DNA of 64,000 nucleotides from Alphaproteobacteria bacterium (GCA_020632915.1 JACKEP010000029.1:1-64000), one strand, 5' to 3'; shown: positions 17,101-24,986, counted from the first letter of the stretch. A program made the numbers and translations. Notes: generated by a model not told the origin, from the sequence alone.

Positions 17101-19231
17101 CCCGGTGGCCGGCTGGTGGCTGGTCGACCAGGTGCCCGTCGCGGGGATCGAAGGCGGCGACGTCACCGGCGACCTCGGCCGGGCATGGATCGACCTGCCC
17201 CCGGGCGACGTGATCGTCGAGACCTCCGACAGCCCGCTGTGCGCCCGCCCGAACACCCGCACCTTCCCCACCGGCTGGACCGCCGTCGCCGTCGAGGCCA
17301 CCACGGAGCCCGGCTACCGGTCCCGCACCGTCGATCCGCTGGTCACCACCGGCTGCGTCCGAATCCGCGGTGCGCGCCCCGACGTCGCCGTCGCCGGCGG
17401 CACCACGCTGGCGGTGCGGCTCGACGTCGCCATGCCGCCCGGGTCCACCGACGGCCAGCGCATGATCAACGCGGCGTTCGGCGGCGCCACCACCGGCTTC
17501 GGCGCCGCGGTGCCCGTGCCCGACGCCGCCGCCCCCCTGGTCTACACCAAGGCCGGGTCCACGGCCGCGGTCGAGCTGTCCAAGTCAGGCTTCGCGAGCC
17601 GCACCGAGCCGGGCCTGGTGACGTGGACGCTGACGGTCCACAACGCGGGCGCCCTGTCGGACCCACTGGGCACCACGGTCACCGACTGCCTGCCCGACGG
17701 CGTCGACCTCGTGGCGATCACGCCGCCCGCCGGCGGCAGCTGCATCCCCGCGGACTGCGCCACGGCCGTGATCACGCCGACGTGCCCCAGCGGGGAGATC
17801 ACCGTCACCGTCCCGCCCCTGTTCCCCGACGACCTGCAGCCCGGCGGCCCCGACGAGGTCTCGTTCACCGTCACCACCCAGCTCACCACCGCCACCGACG
17901 CGCTCGTCAACACCGCCACGGCCACCCCGCGGTCGCCGGGCACGAGCGACGACGCCGTCGCCACCGTACTCGTCGGCGGACTGACCTTCGACAAGGCCGT
18001 GGTCGCCGTGCCGCCCAACGGCACCGCCGATCCCGTCCTCGTCCGCAACGGCGAGCAGGTGCACTACACGCTCACCCTCACCAACGACCTGCAGGTCGAC
18101 CGGTGGTTCCACCTCGTCGACGCCATCCCCGACGGCGTGACCTACGTCCAGGGCAGCCTGCGCATCGACGGCGCGGTCGGCTCGGAGAGCCTCGTCCGCT
18201 TCGGGCGCACGCTCACGATGGTCAGCCCCGCGGCCGTCCCCCCGGGCGGCACGCTGGTCGTCGCGTTCGACGCCATCGGCGACGCGCTCACCACCACCCT
18301 CACCACCAACGTGGGCGTGGCGGCGTCCTGCCCCGACGACACCGCCGACAGCGCCTGCGCCACCGCCGTGGCCTCCAACGCCGTGCAGGTGCTCGTCGAG
18401 GTGTGCGGCGACAGCCAGACCTCGGTGTCGGAGGACTGCGACGACGGCAACACCGACGACGAGGACGGCTGCTCGTCCACCTGCCAGGACGAGGTCTGCG
18501 GCGACGGCATCGTCCAGGCGGCCCTCGGCGAGGCCTGCGACGACGGCAACACCGCCAATGGCGACGGCTGCACCGCCACCTGCGTCGCGGAGGGCTGCGG
18601 TGACGGCGTCCGCCAGGCGGGCCTCGGCGAGCAGTGCGACGACGGCAACCTCGTCGACGGCGACGGCTGCTCGTCGGCGTGCCTCGACGAGTTCTGCGGC
18701 GACGGCGTGGTGCAGCCCGGTCTCGGCGAGACCTGCGACGACGCCAACAGCATCGACGAGGACGGCTGCTCGTCCACGTGCCGCATCGAGGCGTGCGGCG
18801 ACGGCGTCGTGCAGGCCAGCGCTGGCGAGACCTGCGACGATGGCAACACCGTCGACGGGGACGGCTGCGACAGCAACTGCCAGACCGAGCGCTGCGGCGA
18901 CGGCATCGTCCAGGCGGGCCTGGGCGAAGCGTGCGACGACGGCAACACCGTCGACGAGGACGGCTGCTCGTCCACCTGCCAGGACGAGGTGTGCGGCGAC
19001 GGCATCGTGCAGCGCGGCCTGGGCGAGACCTGCGACGACGGCAACACGTCCGGTGGCGACGGCTGCTCGGAGGACTGCCAGCGCGAGGGCGGCCTCGACA
19101 GCGACACGGGCTTCGACACCGGCGGCGGCGGCAAGGACGACGGCTGTCAGTGCAGCCAGGGCCTGTCGACGTCCGCGGGCTGGTGGGTGCTGCTCACCGG
19201 CCTGCTGGGGATCCGCCGCCGTCAGCGCTGA
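14174..19231 (+). CDS. Giant secreted DUF11/Cys-rich-repeat protein with MYXO-CTERM tail
   Basis: 1685 residues. ATG 14174 starts a signal peptide (MSPWILSALLSGGLVSSARA). Residues 20-950 hold beta-rich segments with scattered Cys pairs. At least three DUF11-type domains follow (each with a motif like VPYVLTLTNPSS, VTWTLTVHNAG or VHYTLTLTNDL), then seven cysteine-rich repeats of 31-33 residues (CGDGIVQ...GE.CDDGNT...GC...C) of the Myxococcus DUF4215 type. The end carries a Gly/Asp-Thr linker, a CQC pair, a hydrophobic helix (WWVLLTGLLGI) and RRRQR, i.e. a MYXO-CTERM sorting tail. It should be exported, processed and displayed on the cell surface, perhaps as an adhesin. Its last 38 nt overlap the convergent ATP-grasp gene. 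Confidence 0.9.
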   Translation: MSPWILSALLSGGLVSSARAAPTVDALHWDDDLTDAAGVFLQRTQGFAHEPGGFRATGQVGSIATDCIALRPPTGGALLGWDWLEVHAQDFDHVTRATVRVETCGQFSQSLTSADLTGCDVIDLSAVPPTVTGVRLIIDVDHDAAATTPRFLLDRLEVVGRSTSVARVTAWPVGTEARAGDPVAWYLTVTGSGALLPDATLTLDLDALNADATLVSDAHDLDLAPNDTTARPLAFLDVAPGPDGSPASTPAPGATSGAVTWALGDVPAGTTQGLTTLLTAPTGTLDGSTLAVAARLDTHRAPTCPSSQTSALTSTADSRALPITVHSATQVVFFNGPGAGERIHPGASWTDYVELQSPLAGTPDRSDLSDVDFVIDFGAGSCTPVYVGYDIAWPDTQPAAWRVVDVVSEPTPGAIATGPLHLRLPRVVQASDRPQLLVTYAGPDDGSCVDGDTLQLHVEVSADQPEVALDTTHRAQPFEEDDELCRSGFVRWPQRVMSGGEVPEDYLPFPGVNPQEAYLIGFGLNEFGARPFSVGPGDWYDMWLPWTNYGTNAPSIAVDASYVLGTIPGYATFRGIRDTSFTTPLRAFKDCAGGALDPDDAAFDHADPTQSGWSAVDATFGTPYAPFTATPADADPRAIVPGGCRVLLERSPDDPLGDDPTMIITALMRMCDAADAAAGWCTTPADGAEVLAWSGEMPPYFEMMVWHDGVTTVCDTTANVTGAYFYLEEASWPRVFVTPAGDAVPPGGTASFVLEPHNENQASRPALAVWGLSLFDARDAVDLTAVTGAAALPPGGRMPTGAALSDITFHPPDAAGCLAAVDALDPACLAWFEVADRAQPPNYWGVADPNQKGRLAAIDTWEGHVDLPLTGGQDGAIVAVAGQARAFTRTATACTTDATCGAGARCATAEGVCWTVGDLGAANASPRYTCGDACDVPAEVVVHDAPALRVAKAAPAYALAGTTVPYVLTLTNPSSTPVAGWWLVDQVPVAGIEGGDVTGDLGRAWIDLPPGDVIVETSDSPLCARPNTRTFPTGWTAVAVEATTEPGYRSRTVDPLVTTGCVRIRGARPDVAVAGGTTLAVRLDVAMPPGSTDGQRMINAAFGGATTGFGAAVPVPDAAAPLVYTKAGSTAAVELSKSGFASRTEPGLVTWTLTVHNAGALSDPLGTTVTDCLPDGVDLVAITPPAGGSCIPADCATAVITPTCPSGEITVTVPPLFPDDLQPGGPDEVSFTVTTQLTTATDALVNTATATPRSPGTSDDAVATVLVGGLTFDKAVVAVPPNGTADPVLVRNGEQVHYTLTLTNDLQVDRWFHLVDAIPDGVTYVQGSLRIDGAVGSESLVRFGRTLTMVSPAAVPPGGTLVVAFDAIGDALTTTLTTNVGVAASCPDDTADSACATAVASNAVQVLVEVCGDSQTSVSEDCDDGNTDDEDGCSSTCQDEVCGDGIVQAALGEACDDGNTANGDGCTATCVAEGCGDGVRQAGLGEQCDDGNLVDGDGCSSACLDEFCGDGVVQPGLGETCDDANSIDEDGCSSTCRIEACGDGVVQASAGETCDDGNTVDGDGCDSNCQTERCGDGIVQAGLGEACDDGNTVDEDGCSSTCQDEVCGDGIVQRGLGETCDDGNTSGGDGCSEDCQREGGLDSDTGFDTGGGGKDDGCQCSQGLSTSAGWWVLLTGLLGIRRRQR
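18401..19090 (+). repeat. Seven tandem cysteine-rich repeat units (DUF4215-like)
   Basis: Units of 93-99 bp, each encoding CGDG-V/I-VQ-x4-GE-x-CDDGNT-x3-DGC-x3-C. The first is the most degenerate (CGDSQTSVSED) and the last is followed by the Asp-Thr linker. Units 2, 6 and 7 are closest to each other at nucleotide level, suggesting recent unit duplication. Confidence 0.85.
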
Positions 19232-20099
19232 CGCGCGCGAGCAGGGCGTCGGCGAGGCGCCCTGCCGCATGGGGGCCGTGACGGAAGAACAGGCTCGGCT
19301 CGATCACCTCGAGCTCGTTGAGGACGAGCCCGCCGTCGTGGTGCAGCACGTCGACCCGCGCATACAGGAACGGCGCGGCACGACCGAGGTGGGCGCCCGC
19401 TGCGGCCAGGGCGCGGGCCGCGAACGCGTCGAGCGCAGGCGTGAGCGGCAGCGGCTCGTCGTGGGCGCCGAAGTCGTCCTGCACCCGGTAGTCACCGGCC
19501 ACCGGCACCTTGCGCACGGCGTGGGTGGCGGCGCCGTCGATCACGATGACGCTCCACTCGCCGACGTCCTCGACCGTCGCCAGGTAGGGCTGGAGCATCA
19601 TGTCGACACCCACCCGCGCCAGGTGGGCCTGCGCGGACGCCACCCCGTCGGCCGACGCGTCGAAGCGCAGCGTCTCCCACGCCGTCGACCCCACCACGGG
19701 CTTGAGGAACGCCCGCGTCCACCCGTGCGCGGCGAGCACGGCGCCGACGTCCACGGGTTCCCCGGCCGTCAGCCACACCGTCGGCGCCACGGGGACCCCG
19801 CGTGCGGCCAGATCGCGCAGGTAGGTCTTGCGGGCGTTCCACGCGACCACGGCGCCGTCGTGCAGCACCGGCACCACGGCCTCCGTCGCCGCCAGCCAGT
19901 CGAGGAAGGCCGGCAGGCGCTCCTGGTAGTCCCACGGCGTGCGCAGCAGGGCGATGTCGAAGCCTGCCCAGTCCACGGCGGCGTCGGACCACGCGGGCTG
20001 CGCGACCGTGGCGCCGCGCGCACGCAGCGCGTCGTGCAGGGGCCGATCGTCGACCTCCCAGGCGGGCAGGTCGGTGCGGGTGACGAGCGCGACCCGCAT
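19194..20099 (-). CDS. ATP-grasp ligase (RimK/DcsG-like)
   Basis: 301 residues. The N-terminal part (VALVTRTDLPAWEVDDRPL) and the blocks WNARKTYLRDLAARGVPVAPT, FLKPVVGSTAWET and the metal-binding LNELEVIEPSLFF match RimK-type ATP-grasp enzymes close to DcsG of the cycloserine pathway. Such enzymes make amide or similar bonds through an acyl-phosphate. ATG at 20099 follows the stop of the unknown gene by one nucleotide, so the two are co-translated. No cycloserine genes are nearby, so its substrate is open. The 3' end overlaps the MYXO-CTERM gene on the other strand by 38 nt. Confidence 0.85.
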   Translation of the reverse strand: MRVALVTRTDLPAWEVDDRPLHDALRARGATVAQPAWSDAAVDWAGFDIALLRTPWDYQERLPAFLDWLAATEAVVPVLHDGAVVAWNARKTYLRDLAARGVPVAPTVWLTAGEPVDVGAVLAAHGWTRAFLKPVVGSTAWETLRFDASADGVASAQAHLARVGVDMMLQPYLATVEDVGEWSVIVIDGAATHAVRKVPVAGDYRVQDDFGAHDEPLPLTPALDAFAARALAAAGAHLGRAAPFLYARVDVLHHDGGLVLNELEVIEPSLFFRHGPHAAGRLADALLARVSADGGGSPAGR

Positions 20100-20100
20100 G

Positions 20101-20655
20101 TCAGGCTCCGGGGCGCGGCACGTCGTAGGTGAGCGGCTCCCCGCGCGACAGCACGAAGAACGTGGGGGTGTTCACCTGGACCACCCCGAGGTCGACGTAG
20201 GAGTAGCCGAGCAGCAGATCGACCTCGCCGGGCACCAGCGCCACGAGCGGGTCGCGGATGAGGCGCTGGGTGTTGAACAGGCCGGTCTCGGCGAGCCCGT
20301 AGTCGATCATCAGGCCCTGCTGATACCGCCCGGGCGTGCGGTAGCTGGCGGCGGGCACCACCTCGTAGTGCCAGTAGGTCTTGCGCTGGCCGTCGCGTCG
20401 GCGGCGGTCGACGAACGGGCCGTGGACGCCTTGCTGCTCGACGGCGACGTTCCAGCCGCGCAGCACGTCCCCGTCGCGCTTGAACACCTTCTTGAACGTG
20501 CGCCACGCCAGCCGCGCCACCACGTCGGGCATGTCGAGCGCGACCCCGTGGTACTCGGTGTCGTCCAGCGCCGTGGGTTCGATCGGATGGCCCGCGGCGA
20601 GCACGTCGTGCAGCTGGCGGGTGCGCAGGGCGAGGAGGTCGTCGACGCTGGGCAT
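20101..20655 (-). CDS. Hypothetical protein co-transcribed with ATP-grasp ligase
   Basis: 184 residues, no signal peptide or membrane segment. Aromatic- and Arg-rich middle (RRRRDGQRKTYWHYEVVPAA) and a hydrophobic beta-rich C-terminus (VDLLLGYSYVDLGVVQVNTPTFFVL). ATG 20655 has GGGGAG five nt upstream. Only one nucleotide separates its stop from the ATP-grasp ATG. No family recognised; it could be the substrate-supplying or partner subunit of the ligase. Confidence 0.7.
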   Translation of the reverse strand: MPSVDDLLALRTRQLHDVLAAGHPIEPTALDDTEYHGVALDMPDVVARLAWRTFKKVFKRDGDVLRGWNVAVEQQGVHGPFVDRRRRDGQRKTYWHYEVVPAASYRTPGRYQQGLMIDYGLAETGLFNTQRLIRDPLVALVPGEVDLLLGYSYVDLGVVQVNTPTFFVLSRGEPLTYDVPRPGA

Positions 20656-20714
20656 GGGACTCCCCGGGGGACGGGCGGGCGACGGCGCCCGATAACCGGC
20701 TCTCGTTCGCGCCG

Positions 20715-20747
20715 GACGCCCACGGTGGCCGGCACCGTCACGGCGTC
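20715..20747 (-). terminator. Two-tier hairpin at the 3' end of the 20738 lipoprotein gene
   Basis: Outer arms GACGCC (20715-20720) and GGCGTC (20742-20747) enclose inner arms ACGGTG (20722-20727) and CACCGT (20733-20738) around a GCCGG loop. The inner arm reaches the first base of the stop anticodon triplet. No T-run follows, which is common in such GC-rich genomes. Confidence 0.45.
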
Positions 20748-21295
20748 GTGATCGTCACCGTGAGGTCGAACGGTCCGGCGGCGTCGGTGGCGCTCACCAC
20801 CGACAGCCCGAGCAGCACCACCCCCGCCTCGTCGGTGCTGTTGGTGTAGGACACCGACTCCGCGGCCCCGGCGAAGTAGCGGTCGGCGCCCACCACGCAG
20901 GCCTCCGGCGCGCCGCACGAGCGCAGCAGGTACACGGCGCTGTCGATGTCGCGCACCTCGAACGCCACGTCGATGGTGGCCCCCGCCGGCACCTCCACGC
21001 GCGTGAAGCCGTCGACGCCCTCGGGGACGGCCATGCCGGTGCACCGCGGCCCGAACCCGCTCGCGGTCAGCCCGTCGAGGGTGCCCTCGTAGGTGCCCGG
21101 CAGCAGCAGGTCGCCGTCGCGGCCCCCCGCGCAGGTGTCGGCCGGGGCCAGCGTCGGCACGACCACGTCGGTGTCGCTGTCGACCTCGGTGTCGACCTCG
21201 GTGTCGGTGTCGGTGTCGAGCAGGTCGTAGCCGGGGTCGTACGGTACGGCGCAGCCGACGAGGGCGAGCAGGCCGAGGGTGCGTGGCAGGGGCAT
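20738..21295 (-). CDS. Asp-Thr-linker lipoprotein with possible PPC-like domain
   Basis: 185 residues. MPLPRTLGLLALVGC is a lipoprotein signal (lipobox LVGC). A linker of alternating Asp-Thr/Glu (LDTDTDTEVDTEVDSDTD) follows, then a beta-rich domain with four Cys (TCAGGRDGD, RCTGMAV, SCGAPEAC) and VEVPAGATIDVAFEVRDID, which looks like a bacterial pre-peptidase C-terminal (PPC) fold. ATG 21295 has GGGAG six nt upstream. Probably surface-exposed; function unknown. Confidence 0.8.
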   Translation of the reverse strand: MPLPRTLGLLALVGCAVPYDPGYDLLDTDTDTEVDTEVDSDTDVVVPTLAPADTCAGGRDGDLLLPGTYEGTLDGLTASGFGPRCTGMAVPEGVDGFTRVEVPAGATIDVAFEVRDIDSAVYLLRSCGAPEACVVGADRYFAGAAESVSYTNSTDEAGVVLLGLSVVSATDAAGPFDLTVTITTP

Positions 21296-21435
21296 GGCGT
21301 CTCCCAGGTCGTCGGAGCTAACGCACGCCTCGTGCCGTCGCTCCGGCCGCGCGGGGCTGTGGGCCGGCGTCGGGAGAAAGAAGACGGGCCCGGATCCGCG
21401 CGGTGCGGACCCGGGCCCGGGCAGACCTCCCACCG

Positions 21436-23304
21436 TCACTTGGCGGCGGCGGTCTCCTCGGCGCTGGGCGCCGCGCCCGCGTAGGTGGACTTCGGCTCCA
21501 TCCAGGCGAAGCGCTCCTCGAGGACGTGGCGGCCGGCGTCGTACTTGGCGTCGTCGCTGTTGTCCCAGAGGTCGCGGAACTTCTGCTCCACGAACTGGCG
21601 CGTGTTCCGGGCGAAGATGTCGGACAGCTCGACCGCCGAGGCCGCCTCGGGCGCGCGCTCGTCGACGAACTTCTGGGCGCGCACGATGTTGGCGACCATC
21701 ACGAACAGCTCCATCGCGATGTCGACGGCGCGGAACACGAAGGCCTGCTTCTTCTCCATGCGGGCCTGGTAGATGACCATCGCGTGGAACAGCGTGCGGG
21801 CGAGGCGACGCGACGCCGACTCGGCGTAGCGCAGGTGGGTGGCCAGCTTGCCGAAGCGGCTGTAGCTCGGGCGGAACAGGAACCCGAGCCAGAGCTTGGG
21901 GTACCAGGTGGCGTAGAACCAGGCGATGCCCGGCAGCGCCGCGAAGATCTTGCCCATGTCGGGCTTCTTGTCGAGCAGCGGGCCGGCGACCTTGAGGTGC
22001 TTGTCGAGCAGCTCACGCGCCATCATCAGGTGCATGATCTCGGACGAGCCCTCGAAGATGCGGTTGATGCGGCTGTCGCGCATCGCGCGCTCGAGCGGGG
22101 CGGGACGCTCGCCACGGCCGGCCAGCGAGCCCTCGGTCTCGTAGCCGCGACCACCCTTGATCTGGATGGCCTCGTCGATCACGGTCCAGCCGCGGGTGGT
22201 CACCCACTCCTTGGCGGCGGCGGCCTCGAGGCGGATGTCGTAGCCCTCGCGCTCGGACAGCTCGGCGGCGCAGTAGGACAGGGTCTCCATGCCGTAGACG
22301 GTGGCGGCCATGTCGGCGAGCTTGTGCGAGATGATCTCGTGCTTGCCGACCGGCTGGCCCCACTGGACGCGCTCGGTGGACCAGCGACGGCTCTCCTCGA
22401 GCATCGCCTTGGCCGAGCCGGTGCAGGCGGCGGGGATCGACAGGCGGCCGGTGTTGAGCGTGGTGAGCGCCACGCGCAGGCCCTTGCCCTCGCCGCCGAC
22501 GATGTCCTCGGTCTTGACGACGACGTCCTTGAAGCGGATGACGCCGTTCTGCAGCGCCTTGAGGCCCATGAAGCGGCAGCGGTAGGCCACCTCGACGCCC
22601 GGGGCGTTGCCCTCGACGACGAACGCGGAGATCTTGTTGGTGGACGGGTCGCGCGCCATCACGATGAACAGCTCGGCGATCGTGCCGTTGGTGATCCAGA
22701 GCTTCTCGCCGTTGATCCGCCAGTTGCCGTCGGCGTCCTTGACGCAGGTGGTGCCGACGCGGGCCGGGTCGGAGCCGACGTCGGGCTCGGTGAGGGCGAA
22801 CGCGGACACCGCACCCGCGGCGCAGCGCGGCAGGTACTTGGCCTTCTGCTCCTCGGAGCCGAACAGCTTGACCGGCTGCGGGATGCCGATGGACTGGTGG
22901 GCCGACAGCAGCGCGACGCAGTTGCCGTCGAAGCGACCGACGAGCTCGAGCGCCTTGCAGTACTCGACGTTGCCGAAGCCGAGGCCACCGTACTTCTTGG
23001 GGATCTTCATGCCGAAGGCGCCCAGCGCCGCGAAGCCCTTGATGACGTCGTCGCCGTACTCGCCGGTCTCGTCGATCTTCGCCGAGTCGACCTTGTCGAC
23101 CATGAAGGCCTCGAGGCGACGGTAGAAGTCGTGGAACTCGTCGGACAGCTCGGTCTCCTGCCAGGGATCGAGCCAGTCGACGCGGAGCTCGCCGAGGAAC
23201 ATGCTGCGGAGGAAGCCGCGGCCGTTCCAGTCCGCCTCGCGAGAGGACTCGAGCAGCTCGCGGGACTGCTCTTCGGTCGCGTTGAGGTTCTTGTTGGTGG
23301 CCAT
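21436..23304 (-). CDS. Acyl-CoA dehydrogenase, very-long-chain/ACAD9-type
   Basis: 622 residues, longer than the usual 380-400 because of a C-terminal helical extension (about 430-620), as in VLCAD/ACAD9. FAD/substrate motifs AFALTEPDVGSDPARV and KLWITNGTIAELFIVMA are clear, and the catalytic base is Glu418 in RIFEGSSEI. It carries out the FAD-dependent first step of fatty acyl-CoA beta-oxidation, giving trans-2-enoyl-CoA. ATG 23304 has AAGAGG seven nt upstream. It diverges from the crotonase gene across an AT-rich region with short palindromes, which suggests shared control. Confidence 0.94.
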   Translation of the reverse strand: MATNKNLNATEEQSRELLESSREADWNGRGFLRSMFLGELRVDWLDPWQETELSDEFHDFYRRLEAFMVDKVDSAKIDETGEYGDDVIKGFAALGAFGMKIPKKYGGLGFGNVEYCKALELVGRFDGNCVALLSAHQSIGIPQPVKLFGSEEQKAKYLPRCAAGAVSAFALTEPDVGSDPARVGTTCVKDADGNWRINGEKLWITNGTIAELFIVMARDPSTNKISAFVVEGNAPGVEVAYRCRFMGLKALQNGVIRFKDVVVKTEDIVGGEGKGLRVALTTLNTGRLSIPAACTGSAKAMLEESRRWSTERVQWGQPVGKHEIISHKLADMAATVYGMETLSYCAAELSEREGYDIRLEAAAAKEWVTTRGWTVIDEAIQIKGGRGYETEGSLAGRGERPAPLERAMRDSRINRIFEGSSEIMHLMMARELLDKHLKVAGPLLDKKPDMGKIFAALPGIAWFYATWYPKLWLGFLFRPSYSRFGKLATHLRYAESASRRLARTLFHAMVIYQARMEKKQAFVFRAVDIAMELFVMVANIVRAQKFVDERAPEAASAVELSDIFARNTRQFVEQKFRDLWDNSDDAKYDAGRHVLEERFAWMEPKSTYAGAAPSAEETAAAK

Positions 23305-23387
23305 CGGGCACCTCTTGGGTGTGGAATCGTGTGCGGGACGCCGCGCGGTCGCGGACGTCCCCCGCTGCGTCGCTACAAATAACCTAG

Positions 23388-23417
23388 CTTGCTAACCATC
23401 TGCCAGTGAGAAACTGG
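23388..23417. promoter_or_regulatory. Candidate shared operator between divergent acyl-CoA genes
   Basis: A perfect inverted repeat CCAGT (23403-23407), gagaa, ACTGG (23413-23417) lies in the most AT-rich stretch of the gap, next to a TAGC-TT-GCTA palindrome (23386-23395 approximately). Position between the acyl-CoA dehydrogenase and crotonase genes suggests binding by a fatty-acid-responsive repressor. Confidence 0.35.
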
Positions 23418-23462
23418 TCACGACGGGTCATCGTCCAGCATCAACCGTGTCTGAGCGGAAGT

Positions 23463-23467
23463 GGAGG
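23463..23467 (+). promoter_or_regulatory. Ribosome binding site deciding the crotonase start
   Basis: GGAGG four nt before GTG 23472. An earlier ATG at 23406 falls inside the CCAGT/ACTGG palindrome and has no such site. Confidence 0.6.
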
Positions 23468-23471
23468 TCTC

Positions 23472-24242
23472 GTGTCGGTCACCGTGGAGCGCGTCCCACC
23501 GATCTGGATCGTCCACCTGGATCGGCCCCAGGTGCGCAACGCCGTCGACGGCGCCACCGCCGCCGCGCTCGCGGAGGCCTTCCGCGCGTTCGACGCCGAC
23601 GCGGACGCCCGGGTCGCGATCCTGCACGGCCGCGGCGGCACGTTCTGCGCCGGCGCCGACCTGGTCGCCTTCACCCGCGGCGAAGGAAACCGCCTCGACC
23701 CCGACGGCGACGGCCCGATGGGCCCCACCCGCATGGCGCTGTCCAAGCCCGTCATCGCCGCGATCGAGGGCCACGCCGTGGCCGGCGGGCTGGAGCTGGC
23801 GCTGTGGTGCGACCTGCGGGTCGCCGCCGACGACGCCGTGCTGGGCGTGTTCTGCCGGCGGTGGGGTGTGCCGCTGATCGACGGTGGCACCACGCGCCTG
23901 CCGCGGCTCATCGGCGTGTCGCGCGCCCTCGACCTGGTGCTCACCGGGCGGGCCGTCCACGCCGACGAGGCCCTCGCCATCGGCCTCGTCCACCGCGTCG
24001 CCCCCCACGGCGGGGCCCTGGAGGCCGCGCGCCAGCTCGCCCACACCATCGCGGCCTTCCCGCCCCGGTGCGTGGTGGCCGATCGCGCCGGCGTGCTCGC
24101 CAGCGTCGACCTCGACCTCGACGCGGCGCTGCGCGCCGAGTTCGCGCGGGGCATGGAGGTGGTGGCCAGCGGCGAGACGCTGGAGGGAGCCCTGCGCTTC
24201 GCCGCAGGCGAGGGCCGGCACGGCGAGGGGGTCGACGGATGA
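23472..24242 (+). CDS. Crotonase (enoyl-CoA hydratase/isomerase) family protein
   Basis: 256 residues, the standard crotonase size. Oxyanion-hole segments FCAGADL (about 58-64) and IEGHAVAGGLELAL (about 98-111) are present. The first catalytic Glu of enoyl-CoA hydratase aligns with Glu108, but the second (20 residues on) is Cys128 in GVFCRRWGVPLIDGG. That pattern belongs to a known crotonase subgroup but makes a classical hydratase reaction uncertain. GTG 23472 is chosen from GGAGG four nt upstream. Its stop overlaps the UPF0462 gene (ATGA), and it diverges from the acyl-CoA dehydrogenase, fitting acyl-CoA breakdown. Confidence 0.9.
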   Translation: MSVTVERVPPIWIVHLDRPQVRNAVDGATAAALAEAFRAFDADADARVAILHGRGGTFCAGADLVAFTRGEGNRLDPDGDGPMGPTRMALSKPVIAAIEGHAVAGGLELALWCDLRVAADDAVLGVFCRRWGVPLIDGGTTRLPRLIGVSRALDLVLTGRAVHADEALAIGLVHRVAPHGGALEAARQLAHTIAAFPPRCVVADRAGVLASVDLDLDAALRAEFARGMEVVASGETLEGALRFAAGEGRHGEGVDG

Positions 24243-24922
24243 CGACGCTGGTGATCGGCCACACCTGGGACGGGGCGGTGCTCCCCGCCGCACGCCGCGC
24301 CGCGGTGCGCCTCGCCGACGCGGGCACCCACCTGGCGATGTGCGTCGTCGCCCCGTTCCACGACGACCCCGCCCCCGACCACGCGGTCGGCGCCACGCCC
24401 GGCCTGTGGAACCACGAGGTGGTGGAGCTGTTCGTGGCGGGCCCCGACGAGCGCTACCTCGAGGTCGAGCTCGGTCCCTACGGCCACCACCTCGCGCTCG
24501 AGCTCGCCGGCGTGCGCCAGCCGTTCCGCCAGGCGATGCCGATGTACACGGCCACGCGCCGCAGCCTGGGGTGGTGGGCCGGCACCGCGCTCATCCCGCG
24601 TGCCTGGCTGCCGCCCCCACCCCACACCGCCAACGCCTTCGCGATCCACGGCACGGCCGACGCCCGCAGCCACGCCGCGGCCACGCCCCTGCCCGGCCCC
24701 CGGCCCGACTTCCACCAACCCCACCGGTTCCCGCCGACGGGGCTCCCCGTGGAGCACAGCGGTCACGACCTCGTCGACGGCCTCGCCGAGACGCTCGTGG
24801 CGCTCCGCGGCGTGCCGGCCCGCGACGCCCGACGCATCGCGGCCGAGGTGGTCGATCGCTCCGATCCGCCGTCGTGGACGGTGGCCGCCCTGACGGCCGT
24901 CCACGCCGTCTCCGGCGATTGA
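24239..24922 (+). CDS. UPF0462 (C4orf33-like) protein, predicted DOMON/CBM9-like fold
   Basis: 227 residues. The block LWNHEVVELFVAGPDERYLEVELGP followed by GHHLALELAGVRQ, and later AFAIHGT, matches UPF0462/C4orf33, a small family known mostly from animals and scattered bacteria, related in fold to carbohydrate-binding module 9. No signal peptide, so cytoplasmic. ATG 24239 overlaps the crotonase stop by four nt, which ties it to acyl-CoA metabolism in this organism. The biochemical function of the family is not established to my knowledge. Confidence 0.8.
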   Translation: MTTLVIGHTWDGAVLPAARRAAVRLADAGTHLAMCVVAPFHDDPAPDHAVGATPGLWNHEVVELFVAGPDERYLEVELGPYGHHLALELAGVRQPFRQAMPMYTATRRSLGWWAGTALIPRAWLPPPPHTANAFAIHGTADARSHAAATPLPGPRPDFHQPHRFPPTGLPVEHSGHDLVDGLAETLVALRGVPARDARRIAAEVVDRSDPPSWTVAALTAVHAVSGD

Positions 24923-24955
24923 CGCACCGACGGCGCGGCACCGGAAGGGAGCGGG

Positions 24956-24961
24956 TATAGT
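24956..24961 (+). promoter_or_regulatory. Putative -10 element (TATAGT)
   Basis: TATAGT, 25 nt before ATG 24987, in the context GCGGGTATAGTGCGG. TTGACG at 24919-24924 is too distant (31 nt) to be its -35. Confidence 0.4.
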
Positions 24962-24986
24962 GCGGCCCCGAACCAGGACGACCCGC

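Noticed and set aside
14182..18603. Long Arg/His/Pro-rich plus-strand frame inside the giant surface protein gene
   Set aside because: Out-of-phase reading of the DUF11/Cys-repeat gene; no domain and implausible composition.
18401..19090. Regular ~99-bp repeats, considered as a CRISPR-like array
   Set aside because: Repeats are contiguous, in frame, without unique spacers, and encode conserved Cys motifs.
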